Assembly (NCBI GenBank): GCA_045403215.1
Contig: JAXIOW010000048.1
Span: 1-12,972 of the forward strand
DNA from: NS-12 sp045403215
GTDB taxonomy: Bacteria > Nitrospirota > Nitrospiria > Nitrospirales > NS-4
DNA: 12,972 nucleotides
Direction of reading: 5' to 3'
This document shows, piece by piece, positions 1 to 5,637 of this stretch. The translations under genes and the position numbers were made by a program. The notes beneath the pieces are model-generated. The model saw only the letters and a program-made list of their open reading frames with translations, was not told where the DNA came from and did no database searches. Every line of letters begins with the position of its first letter. Position 1 is the first letter of the stretch.

Positions 1-32
1 GGAAGGCAGCGGATGAACAAGGAGGGCTCGCC

Positions 33-203
33 ATGGCGAAAGCGTTGAAGTGCTTGAAAGAGGGATGCACCTTCGAGGTGCAGGGTAACTCCGTGGATGA
101 CGTCCTGACCAAGCTCAAGATGCATGCGATGATCGCCCACCAGATGCCGCAGCTGCCGCCCGATCTGATCGAGAAGGCCAAAGGCTCTGTGCGCGACGTC
201 TAA
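33..203 (+). CDS. DUF1059-like small putative metal-binding protein (56 aa)
   Basis: This is a 56-residue protein too short for many gene finders. It starts at ATG 33, with a strong Shine-Dalgarno AAGGAGGG seven to eight bases upstream. It has the layout of the DUF1059 family: a Cys pair near the N-terminus (C7 and C12, in CLKEGC), a short middle helix, then HAMIAH (H31, H36), and a tail PPDLIEKAK of the usual DUF1059 type. Two Cys and two His suggest a small metal site, but no biochemical role is established. The next gene begins one base after its stop codon, so the two are almost certainly cotranscribed. Family membership is by pattern recognition; function is unknown. Confidence 0.72.
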   Translation: MAKALKCLKEGCTFEVQGNSVDDVLTKLKMHAMIAHQMPQLPPDLIEKAKGSVRDV

Positions 204-204
204 G

Positions 205-384
205 ATGCCGATCCCGGTGAAGCCCTGTCCCGATTGCGGCAAGCTGATGTGGGTGAAAGACGAGTCTATCGAATGGGTGGACGAGAACACCATCCGTTTC
301 CGGTGCCCGCATTGCCAGTCGCTCGTGCGTCGCAGGCTGGTGGAGCTCGGCTCGAATGCCGCCGGTCCCATCAAGCCGGCTTGA
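205..384 (+). CDS. Small zinc-ribbon protein, function unknown (59 aa)
   Basis: This 59-residue ORF starts at ATG 205, one base after the stop of the preceding gene. The upstream gene's end carries no clear Shine-Dalgarno, which fits translational coupling. It contains two CxxC knuckles, CPDC (C8, C11) and CPHC (C34, C37), separated by 22 residues with alternating hydrophobic and charged residues (ESIEWVDENTIRFR), the typical shape of a rubredoxin-like zinc ribbon. The C-terminal tail is basic (LVRRRL) and then Gly/Ala/Pro-rich. No catalytic motif is visible. Such mini zinc ribbons can bind nucleic acid or act as protein adaptors; which applies here cannot be told. The neighbouring tRNA methyltransferase makes an RNA-related role conceivable, but that is only context. 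Confidence 0.68.
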   Translation: MPIPVKPCPDCGKLMWVKDESIEWVDENTIRFRCPHCQSLVRRRLVELGSNAAGPIKPA

Positions 385-415
385 CGCCTCTCCCGGCACT
401 CCCTAAGATGGCGCT

Positions 416-1246
416 ATGACTGTCCTGTCCGATGGCGACCGCGTCCACTTGGTGGACCGGAAAGGCCGGCAGTACGCGTTGACGCTGAAGGCCGGCGACA
501 CCTTCCAATTCAGCGGAGAGACGCTCGCCCACGACGATCTGATCGGCAAGCCCGACGGCACCCTGGTCACCCTGTCCCGCGGGCGCCGCATGCTGGCCCT
601 CCGCCCCACCCTCTCGGAGTATGTGCTGAAGATGCCCCGCGGCGCCCAGGTCCTCTATCCCAAGGACCTCGGGGTGATCCTCCAGTGGGCCGATATCTAT
701 CCCGGCGCACGGGCCTTCGAGGCCGGGACGGGATCGGGCGCACTGACCATGGCGCTGCTCCGGGCCGTCGGGGATCGCGGGCACGTCATCAGTTACGAGT
801 CCCGCGAGGATTTTGCCCGGACCGCGATGAAGAACATCGAACGGTATCTCGGTCCCGTCCACAACCTCACGCTCCGGCAACGCAACGCGTATGAAGGCAT
901 CGAGGAGACGGATCTGGATCGGGTGGTCTTGGATCTCCCCGAGCCCTGGCAGGTGGTCCCCCACGCCGCGACGGCCTTGCGGTCGGGCGGGGTCTACGTG
1001 AGCTACGTCCCGACGATCCCCCAGGTGATGCAGACCGTGGAGGCGCTGCACCGGGCGCAGGTCTTCGCGATGATCCAGACGTTCGAGACCCTGCTGCGGA
1101 CCTGGAACATCGAGGGGCGCAGTGTGCGGCCGGACCTACGCATGGTGGCGCACAGCGGGTTCCTCACGGTGGCTCGCAAGGTGCAGCCAGGCTTGGCTCC
1201 TTCCGTCAGGCCTGCGGAGGCGGAGCCGGAAGCCGGTGGGGGTTGA
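416..1246 (+). CDS. trmI: tRNA (adenine-N1)-methyltransferase TrmI
   Basis: This protein (276 aa) belongs to the TrmI/Gcd14 family, which methylates N1 of adenine in the T-loop of tRNA (normally position 58) using S-adenosylmethionine. An N-terminal beta-rich domain (about residues 1-75) is followed by a Rossmann methyltransferase fold. SAM motif I is FEAGTGSGALT (101-111). E128 in ISYESRE is placed to bind the ribose of SAM. LDLPEPW (172-178) is the family signature containing the catalytic aspartate D173. The C-terminal RPDLRMVAHSGFLTVARK (238-255) is also typical. The last 20 residues are a Pro/Glu/Gly-rich tail of no known role. ATG 416 lies 31 bases after the zinc-ribbon gene with only a weak ribosome-binding site, so it probably belongs to the same transcript. 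Confidence 0.93.
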   Translation: MTVLSDGDRVHLVDRKGRQYALTLKAGDTFQFSGETLAHDDLIGKPDGTLVTLSRGRRMLALRPTLSEYVLKMPRGAQVLYPKDLGVILQWADIYPGARAFEAGTGSGALTMALLRAVGDRGHVISYESREDFARTAMKNIERYLGPVHNLTLRQRNAYEGIEETDLDRVVLDLPEPWQVVPHAATALRSGGVYVSYVPTIPQVMQTVEALHRAQVFAMIQTFETLLRTWNIEGRSVRPDLRMVAHSGFLTVARKVQPGLAPSVRPAEAEPEAGGG

Positions 1247-1255
1247 CCGTCCGAT

Positions 1256-1286
1256 AGGCGCGCGCGCGATGCGCGTCTGAGCGCCT
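1256..1286 (+). terminator. GC-rich stem-loop after trmI, possible weak terminator
   Basis: AGGCGC (1256-1261) and GCGCCT (1281-1286) are perfect inverted repeats, and the enclosed GC-alternating sequence can pair further. The stem starts ten bases after the trmI stop. Only a short pyrimidine stretch (GTTTCTCC) follows, without a real T-run, so it may be a weak intrinsic terminator or an RNA-stabilising hairpin. Confidence 0.35.
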
Positions 1287-1387
1287 GCCCGTTTCTCCTG
1301 CCTCCTCTACCCCGCCCGGCAATCTTCTTGCTCGCTCGTGTCCATCCGTGTATGTAGGAGGCACCATCTCTTTCAGGAGCGCCCTTC

Positions 1388-3154
1388 ATGGCTGAACTGG
1401 ATTTCCTCCGCGACCTGGTCGTGCTCTTCGGCGCTTCGATCATGGTCGTGTACGGATTCAACAGGCTCCGGCTCCCGGCCGTCGTCGGCTTCCTCGTCGC
1501 GGGCGCGCTGCTGGGCCCCTACGGGCTGGACGTTGTGGATGACGTGGCCCGCGTGGAGGTCTTCGCCGAGGTGGGCGTCGTGCTGTTGCTGTTCACCATC
1601 GGGGTGGAGTTTTCCCTGGGCCAGCTCCGGTCGCTCCGCACGGTCGTTGGCGCCGGGCTCCTCCAGATCGGCTCCGCGATCGGCCTGTCTGCTCTGACGG
1701 CTATCGCCTTCGGCTTGCCACTCAACCAGGGCGTGTTCTGGGGCTTCCTCGCGGCGATGAGCAGCACGGCCGTCGTGCTCAAGATGGTGACGGAGCGGGG
1801 CGAAACCAACTCCCCGCACGGCCGTCTGATCGTCGGGATGCTGATCGTGCAGGACCTGGCGGTGGTGCCGATGATGGTCGTGACGCCGGTGTTGGGTGGG
1901 CTCGGGGAGGCAGGACTTCTGGCGGTCCTGTGGTCGGTCCTCAAGGCAGTCCTGGCGGTGCTGCTGATTCTCGTGGCGGCGCGGTACCTGGTCCCTCGCC
2001 TGCTGGTGGAAGTCGTCCGCAGCCGGAGTCGTGAGCTGTTCGTGATCACGATCATCCTGGTGTGTCTAGGCATCGCCTGGCTCAGCTCGCTGGCTGGCCT
2101 GTCCCTCGCGCTGGGCGCGTTCATTGCGGGGCTGATCATCTCCGAATCGGAATACAGCCACCAGGCGATGGCAGAGATTTTGCCCTTCCGGGACAGTTTC
2201 AACAGCCTGTTCTTCAGCTCGATCGGGATGCTGCTCGATTTGCGGGTCCTGCTGGCCCATCCCGTTCTGGTGATGGGCCTGGTCGTCGCGATCGTGGGCG
2301 GGAAGGTGGTGACGACCGCAGGAGCGGCGGTGGTCACGGGCTACTCTTGGCGGGCGGCGGTGCTCACCGGCATCGCCCTGGCTCAGGTCGGAGAGTTTTC
2401 CTTCATCCTCGCCAAGGTCGGCAGGAGCGTCGGGCTCCTGCCCGGCGAGTCGTTCCAGGTGTTTCTGACCGTGTCGGTCCTGACGCTGCTCCTCACCCCG
2501 TTCCTGCTGCAGGCCTCCCCGCGGCTGGCAAGGCGCGCGGAAGCGCTCCAGCGGCTGCGACACTGGCTGCCGGAACGCCACCCTGACACCCACGGAATCC
2601 CGTCCCGCCACCTTCGGGACCACACTATCGTCGGGGGCTACGGAGTAAACGGGCGAAACCTGGCCCAGGTCCTGCGGGAGACTGAAATTCCGTTCGTGGT
2701 GGTCGATGTGGACGGGGAGACCGTCCGCCAAGAACAAAAGAAGGGGATCCCGATCGTGTTCGGGGATATCACGCATCCACAGGTGCTTCGCCGACTTGGC
2801 ATCCAGGACGCGCGCGCCTTGGTACTGGCGATTTCCGACCCCATTGCCACCCGTCGGGCGGTCACGGTGGCGCGCCAACTCAGTCCGGCCATCCACATCG
2901 TTGCGCGAACCCGCTATCTACGCGAGATCGAAGACCTGCGCGCGACGGGCGCCGACCAGGTCGTGCCGGAGGAGTTTGAAACCTCGATTGAAATCTTCAG
3001 CTTGGTGTTGCAGCACTACCGCATGCCCGCGCGGGTGATCGCCGAAAAGGCGGAACGCATCCGGCGTGAGGGCTATGCGCTCTTCCGCAAAGGACAGCCC
3101 GGCCTGAAGGAAATCGTCGCGAAGGAAACCGACGACCTCTACGTTGACGATTAG
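1388..3154 (+). CDS. CPA2 family monovalent cation:proton antiporter with TrkA-N domain (Kef-type)
   Basis: This 588-aa protein is an inner-membrane sodium or potassium/proton exchanger of the CPA2 (Kef) family. Residues 1-375 form about 12 hydrophobic segments. They include family-typical stretches LLLFTIGVEFSLGQL (66-80), VQDLAVVPMM (154-163; D156 is the expected ion-binding acid), LGAFIAGLIISESEYSHQ (242-259) and AQVGEFSFILAK (332-343). After a basic linker (378-410) comes a TrkA-N/RCK nucleotide-binding domain, about 411-525. It has the GxGxxG dinucleotide motif GYGVNG (417-422) and the acid at the end of beta-2 (D440). No TrkA-C domain is seen. The C-terminus (540-588) is helical and charged. 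The start is ATG 1388 with CAGGAG about eight bases upstream. A weak promoter-like pair, TTGCTC (1328) and TATGTA (1351), precedes it. Ion specificity cannot be read from sequence. Confidence 0.92.
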   Translation: MAELDFLRDLVVLFGASIMVVYGFNRLRLPAVVGFLVAGALLGPYGLDVVDDVARVEVFAEVGVVLLLFTIGVEFSLGQLRSLRTVVGAGLLQIGSAIGLSALTAIAFGLPLNQGVFWGFLAAMSSTAVVLKMVTERGETNSPHGRLIVGMLIVQDLAVVPMMVVTPVLGGLGEAGLLAVLWSVLKAVLAVLLILVAARYLVPRLLVEVVRSRSRELFVITIILVCLGIAWLSSLAGLSLALGAFIAGLIISESEYSHQAMAEILPFRDSFNSLFFSSIGMLLDLRVLLAHPVLVMGLVVAIVGGKVVTTAGAAVVTGYSWRAAVLTGIALAQVGEFSFILAKVGRSVGLLPGESFQVFLTVSVLTLLLTPFLLQASPRLARRAEALQRLRHWLPERHPDTHGIPSRHLRDHTIVGGYGVNGRNLAQVLRETEIPFVVVDVDGETVRQEQKKGIPIVFGDITHPQVLRRLGIQDARALVLAISDPIATRRAVTVARQLSPAIHIVARTRYLREIEDLRATGADQVVPEEFETSIEIFSLVLQHYRMPARVIAEKAERIRREGYALFRKGQPGLKEIVAKETDDLYVDD

Positions 3155-3837
3155 AAGCCCCGTCCGGTGATCTTTTCATAGGCTTCGCGGATGGTCCCAA
3201 CTTCCCAAACGGTCAACCGGAGGCTTTCCGCCAGTGGACGCACATCCCAGTCTCGGGTCCGGAGCTGTCCCTTGGGGATCAGGATAACCGAGAGGCCGCT
3301 TCTGGCCGCCCCCTGGAGTTTTTCCGGGATGTCCCCCACAGCCGAGATGCGTCCATCGGGCTCGACCTTGCCGGTCATGGCGACGTTCGAGGGGAACGTG
3401 TCGCCGCGCAGGGCGGCGACGATCCCGACCGCCAACACGGCGCTGGCGCTGGGCCCGTCGGTCATATACGCGCCGCTGACGTTCTTGACGGTGACGAGCA
3501 AGCTCCGGGGATCCTGGCCTATCGCGCGTGCAGCGGCGTCGACCGCCAACCGCGCGGCGTCTTTCCAGTCTGGACTCAATGCCGCGCCTTTGAGTGTTCC
3601 GAATGCGCGCGAGCCTTCGTTGAATTGCACCTGGGGTCCGGAGAGGTCGGGCAGCCGGTCGATTTGCACGGCCAAGTAGTGGACGGCTCCCACCAGCTTG
3701 CCGCCCTGGTTACTCACTCCCAGAACTGGGATGGAGATAAACACCCGCTGCTCGGCAGCTTCAACTGTTCCTCCGCAGACGACAAGGAGGAACAGGACCG
3801 TCAGGAACTGGAGTATCAATGGGCGGTATGAGCGCAT
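3151..3837 (-). CDS. Exported Lon-type (S16) serine peptidase domain protein
   Basis: The 228-aa product begins with a signal peptide: RSYR n-region, hydrophobic core about 7-21, probable cleavage after VEA (25-27). The mature part is a stand-alone Lon proteolytic domain without the AAA+ ATPase. The active-site block TDGPSASAV (126-134) matches the Lon DGPSAG motif, with S130 as nucleophile. GRISAVGDIPEKLQGA (162-177) matches the second Lon motif, with K173 as the general base. The 43-residue spacing between S130 and K173 equals that in E. coli Lon (S679, K722). It probably cleaves proteins in the periplasm or at the membrane without ATP; substrates are unknown. The gene converges on the antiporter gene and the stop codons overlap by four bases. 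The start at 3837 has no clear Shine-Dalgarno, but it places the signal peptide correctly. Confidence 0.85.
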   Translation of the reverse strand: MRSYRPLILQFLTVLFLLVVCGGTVEAAEQRVFISIPVLGVSNQGGKLVGAVHYLAVQIDRLPDLSGPQVQFNEGSRAFGTLKGAALSPDWKDAARLAVDAAARAIGQDPRSLLVTVKNVSGAYMTDGPSASAVLAVGIVAALRGDTFPSNVAMTGKVEPDGRISAVGDIPEKLQGAARSGLSVILIPKGQLRTRDWDVRPLAESLRLTVWEVGTIREAYEKITGRGF

Positions 3838-3967
3838 GGAGGCAAAAGGTTTGTTACTCTATCACACGTACAGAACGTGGGAAAGGCGTTAAAGCTGGGG
3901 GCTGACGATTGCCAGGGGCGCCAATTTTATCAATACAATCAACAGATTAATGAAGATCAGCCGCGCC

Positions 3968-3997
3968 TTGACAAGCCCTAGAAGCGCATATTATAGT
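3968..3997 (+). promoter_or_regulatory. Sigma-70-type promoter for the dsrE2-tusA unit
   Basis: TTGACA (3968-3973) is a perfect -35 box. It is followed after 18 bases by TATAGT (3992-3997), five of six matches to the -10 consensus. It sits in an AT-rich patch upstream of the DsrE2 gene, and transcription would start near 4004, giving a leader of about 80 bases. Confidence 0.7.
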
Positions 3998-4024
3998 ACC
4001 TGCACGCGATGCTAGAGGGGATTC

Positions 4025-4061
4025 GGGGAGGATGTGGAGGTTCTGCAACTCCTGCCTCCCC
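4025..4061 (+). promoter_or_regulatory. Leader hairpin upstream of the DsrE2 gene
   Basis: In the predicted leader, GGGGAGG (4025-4031) pairs perfectly with CCTCCCC (4055-4061). Inside, GGAGGTT (4036-4042) pairs with AACTCC (4047-4052) across a CTGC loop with one bulged G. The hairpin lies between the promoter and the likely start codon at 4085 and buries the only strong purine-rich (Shine-Dalgarno-like) sequence in the leader. TTTT follows eight bases later. It could be an attenuator, a translation control element or a stability hairpin; it matches no riboswitch class I recognise. Confidence 0.5.
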
Positions 4062-4084
4062 GAGGCATTTTAAGAGCTGGCGAT

Positions 4085-4618
4085 ATGTCGACCACGGCAA
4101 AGCTTGATCCTCAAGTCGCTTTAGCGGAATTGCAAGAGCGCAAGCCCGATCGGGTCACGATCGTCGTCTTGAGCGGCAATATGGATCGGGTCATGGCTGC
4201 GTTCATCATCGCGACCGGGGCGGCGTCGATGGGAATGCAGGTCACGATGTTTTTCACCTTCTGGGGGCTGAATGCCATCCGAAAGCGCGGGTCGTCCAGC
4301 AAGGCCACGGATTGGCTGCGACGTGCGTTCGGATTCCTCAATAGAGGGGGCGCGGACACGTTGCCCTTGTCCCGTTTCCACTTCTGGGGTGTGGGGACAC
4401 GTATGATGAAGCTGGTGATGCGCCGCAACCGCATGCCGGGCGTCCCTGAACTGATGGACATGGCCAAGGACCTTGGCGTGCAGTTCATCGCGTGCACGAC
4501 GACGCTCGGGCTCATGGGCATCACCAAGGACACCCTGATTGACGGGATCGATCAGTTTGCCGGAGTCTCGACCTATCTTGCCGAAGCGAAAGACGCGCAA
4601 GTCAACCTCTTCATCTAG
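4085..4618 (+). CDS. DsrE2-family (DsrE/DsrF/DrsH-like) sulfur-relay protein
   Basis: This 177-aa protein has the DsrE2 (Pfam DrsE_2-type) fold signature. A first strand VTIVVLSGNMDR (24-35) leads into the helix AAFIIATGAASMGM (38-51). VTMFFTFWGLNAIRK (53-67) follows. The diagnostic C-terminal block FIACTTTLGLMGI (134-146) carries the single conserved cysteine C137, expected to carry persulfide sulfur. It ends in VNLFI. It is probably cytoplasmic, passing sulfane sulfur to or from the TusA protein encoded 32 bases downstream. I chose ATG 4085 because a weak AAGAG lies eight bases upstream and homologue-like sequence begins here. GTG 4034 would add 17 residues but falls inside the leader hairpin. 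In sulfur oxidisers this pair works in sulfur oxidation; no dsrAB or hdr gene is visible here, so the pathway stays open. Confidence 0.88.
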   Translation: MSTTAKLDPQVALAELQERKPDRVTIVVLSGNMDRVMAAFIIATGAASMGMQVTMFFTFWGLNAIRKRGSSSKATDWLRRAFGFLNRGGADTLPLSRFHFWGVGTRMMKLVMRRNRMPGVPELMDMAKDLGVQFIACTTTLGLMGITKDTLIDGIDQFAGVSTYLAEAKDAQVNLFI

Positions 4619-4650
4619 ATCTCGCGCCACGTCCCTGCGAACGTAATCCT

Positions 4651-4899
4651 ATGGCGATGCAGTGGGATGTCCACCTCGATACCCTCGGGCTCTTCTGTCC
4701 GATGCCGATCATCAAGACCTCCAAGAAGATCAAGGAACTGGCGGTCGGCCAAATCCTGCAGGTGGTCTCGGATGATGAAGGGATCAAGAAAGACATGCCG
4801 GCCTGGTGCGAAACTACAGGGCATGAGTACCTTGGTCTGGACGAAGAGGTTAACGGGAATACCACTCATTACAAGGCGTACGTGCGGAAAACGAAATAA
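4651..4899 (+). CDS. tusA: TusA/SirA-family sulfur carrier protein
   Basis: This is an 82-aa sulfurtransferase of the TusA family. LDTLGLFCPMPIIKTSKKIKE (9-29) holds the hallmark CPxP motif, with C16 the sulfur-accepting cysteine. AVGQILQVVSDDEGIKKDMPAW (31-52) is the second conserved part. A second cysteine, C53, lies in AWCETTGHEYL, a region typical of TusA-like proteins outside the enterobacterial tRNA-thiolation type. TusA proteins shuttle persulfide sulfur between cysteine desulfurases, DsrE/rhodanese proteins and acceptors such as tRNA thiolation or molybdenum-cofactor enzymes. It follows the DsrE2 gene by 32 bases, in the dsrE-tusA order known from sulfur metabolism clusters. The ribosome-binding site is weak. 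ATG 4657 is an alternative start two codons in. Confidence 0.9.
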   Translation: MAMQWDVHLDTLGLFCPMPIIKTSKKIKELAVGQILQVVSDDEGIKKDMPAWCETTGHEYLGLDEEVNGNTTHYKAYVRKTK

Positions 4900-5168
4900 C
4901 CTTCCGGGTGTTTCCTTCGGGCCCAGGCATTTTCCCCTTTCACAATCAATCCCTTACAGAACCGGCATCAGGTTCAACCTCACCCGGATTCCGATGGTTT
5001 TCCCCTCTCAATCCACAACCACCGCGCAATTCTAACCACAGACCTTTCCACAATATGTAGACATGAAAATTTTACCATCTCCCAGATATTGTATTTTTTG
5101 CTTGACTGGTGTCCGACCACATGGTAATAGACAGCCCGTCGCTGCAAACGAGGTAGCATCAAGATCGT
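4900..5168. other. Gene-free stretch of 269 bases between tusA and the GIY-YIG-like ORF
   Basis: No convincing coding frame is present. The left half is pyrimidine-rich on the plus strand and contains the short near-palindrome AGGTTCAACCT (4970-4980). I see no clear intrinsic terminator for tusA. The right part (about 5030-5100) is much richer in A and T than the surroundings, ending in a T6 run just upstream of a promoter-like sequence. Confidence 0.5.
5102..5130 (+). promoter_or_regulatory. Candidate promoter upstream of the small GIY-YIG-like ORF
   Basis: TTGACT (5102-5107, five of six) is followed after 17 bases by TAATAG (5125-5130, three of six). An AT-rich, T-tract-containing stretch directly upstream could serve as an UP element. 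The -10 box is poor, so confidence is limited. Confidence 0.4.
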
Positions 5169-5540
5169 GTGGGATGGTTTCCGTTCTCCACAAGCGCTAG
5201 GCGGCTACAGCCGGGGGACATGATCACCAGGATCGAGCAGCCGAAGGGATGGAACTCCGGCAACCTGCACGATGTTCCTCCTGTCAACGGCGTCTACGTC
5301 TTACGCGATCAGTACCAGAATATCCTGTTCATCGGTAGTGTCGGGTCCAGCCATCTGCGCGACCGACTGATCGGACATCTGCAGGTTAACGATGTGCCGG
5401 GCGTCCGGTATTTCGAGTGGTACCAGACCAATGGCCCCCGCAGCGCACGGGAGAAGGCACGGCAGTGGATCGCTCGCTATCGGCCACCGTTTGTCCATCG
5501 TCGCAGACGGGTCGCCGAGGCGGCGCCGATACTGGGCTAA
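5169..5540 (+). CDS. Small GIY-YIG-like protein with atypical active site (123 aa)
   Basis: The ORF encodes a protein whose residues 38-110 resemble a GIY-YIG nuclease core. GVY (41-43) stands for GIY and FIG (54-56) for YIG. A basic helix SHLRDRLIGHL (61-71) contains candidate catalytic arginines R64/R66. A C-terminal helix with RYRPPF (103-108) aligns with the RPxYN end of the UvrC-type domain. On that alignment the usual catalytic glutamate position is A97; the nearest Glu is E95, two residues early. The terminal Asn is replaced by V/H. It may therefore be inactive or a divergent binding protein. GTG 5169 is the longest start, as a stop lies just upstream; ATG 5220 also keeps the domain. 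Ribosome-binding sites are poor for both. The gene stands alone, ending six bases before a strong terminator. Function is unknown. Confidence 0.65.
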   Translation: MGWFPFSTSARRLQPGDMITRIEQPKGWNSGNLHDVPPVNGVYVLRDQYQNILFIGSVGSSHLRDRLIGHLQVNDVPGVRYFEWYQTNGPRSAREKARQWIARYRPPFVHRRRRVAEAAPILG

Positions 5541-5546
5541 TTCGTC

Positions 5547-5585
5547 CGGACGGGCCAGGCAGGAACGCCCGTCCGTTTTTGTTGT
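5547..5585 (+). terminator. Rho-independent terminator
   Basis: CGGACGGGC (5547-5555) and GCCCGTCCG (5567-5575) form a perfect nine-pair GC-rich stem with an 11-base loop. TTTTTGTTGT follows immediately. It closes the small GIY-YIG-like transcription unit and separates it from nrdJ. Confidence 0.92.
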
Positions 5586-5637
5586 GTGGGGCCGCAGCCC
5601 CGGTTCAATTTGTCATTATGCATGAGGAGGAACGTTG

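Noticed and set aside
1..32. Tail of an upstream gene ending at the TGA at 14-16
   Set aside because: Only four codons are visible in that frame, too few to support a gene.
4034..4084. GTG 4034 as the DsrE2 start, adding 17 residues
   Set aside because: The start and its GGGGAGG would sit inside the leader hairpin with almost no spacing, and the added residues are not DsrE-like. ATG 4085 is preferred.
5586..5637. Cobalamin riboswitch in front of nrdJ, expected for a B12-dependent enzyme
   Set aside because: Only about 50 bases lie between the upstream terminator and the start codon. They hold a small GGGGC/GCCCC hairpin and the ribosome-binding site, with no B12-box-like sequence.
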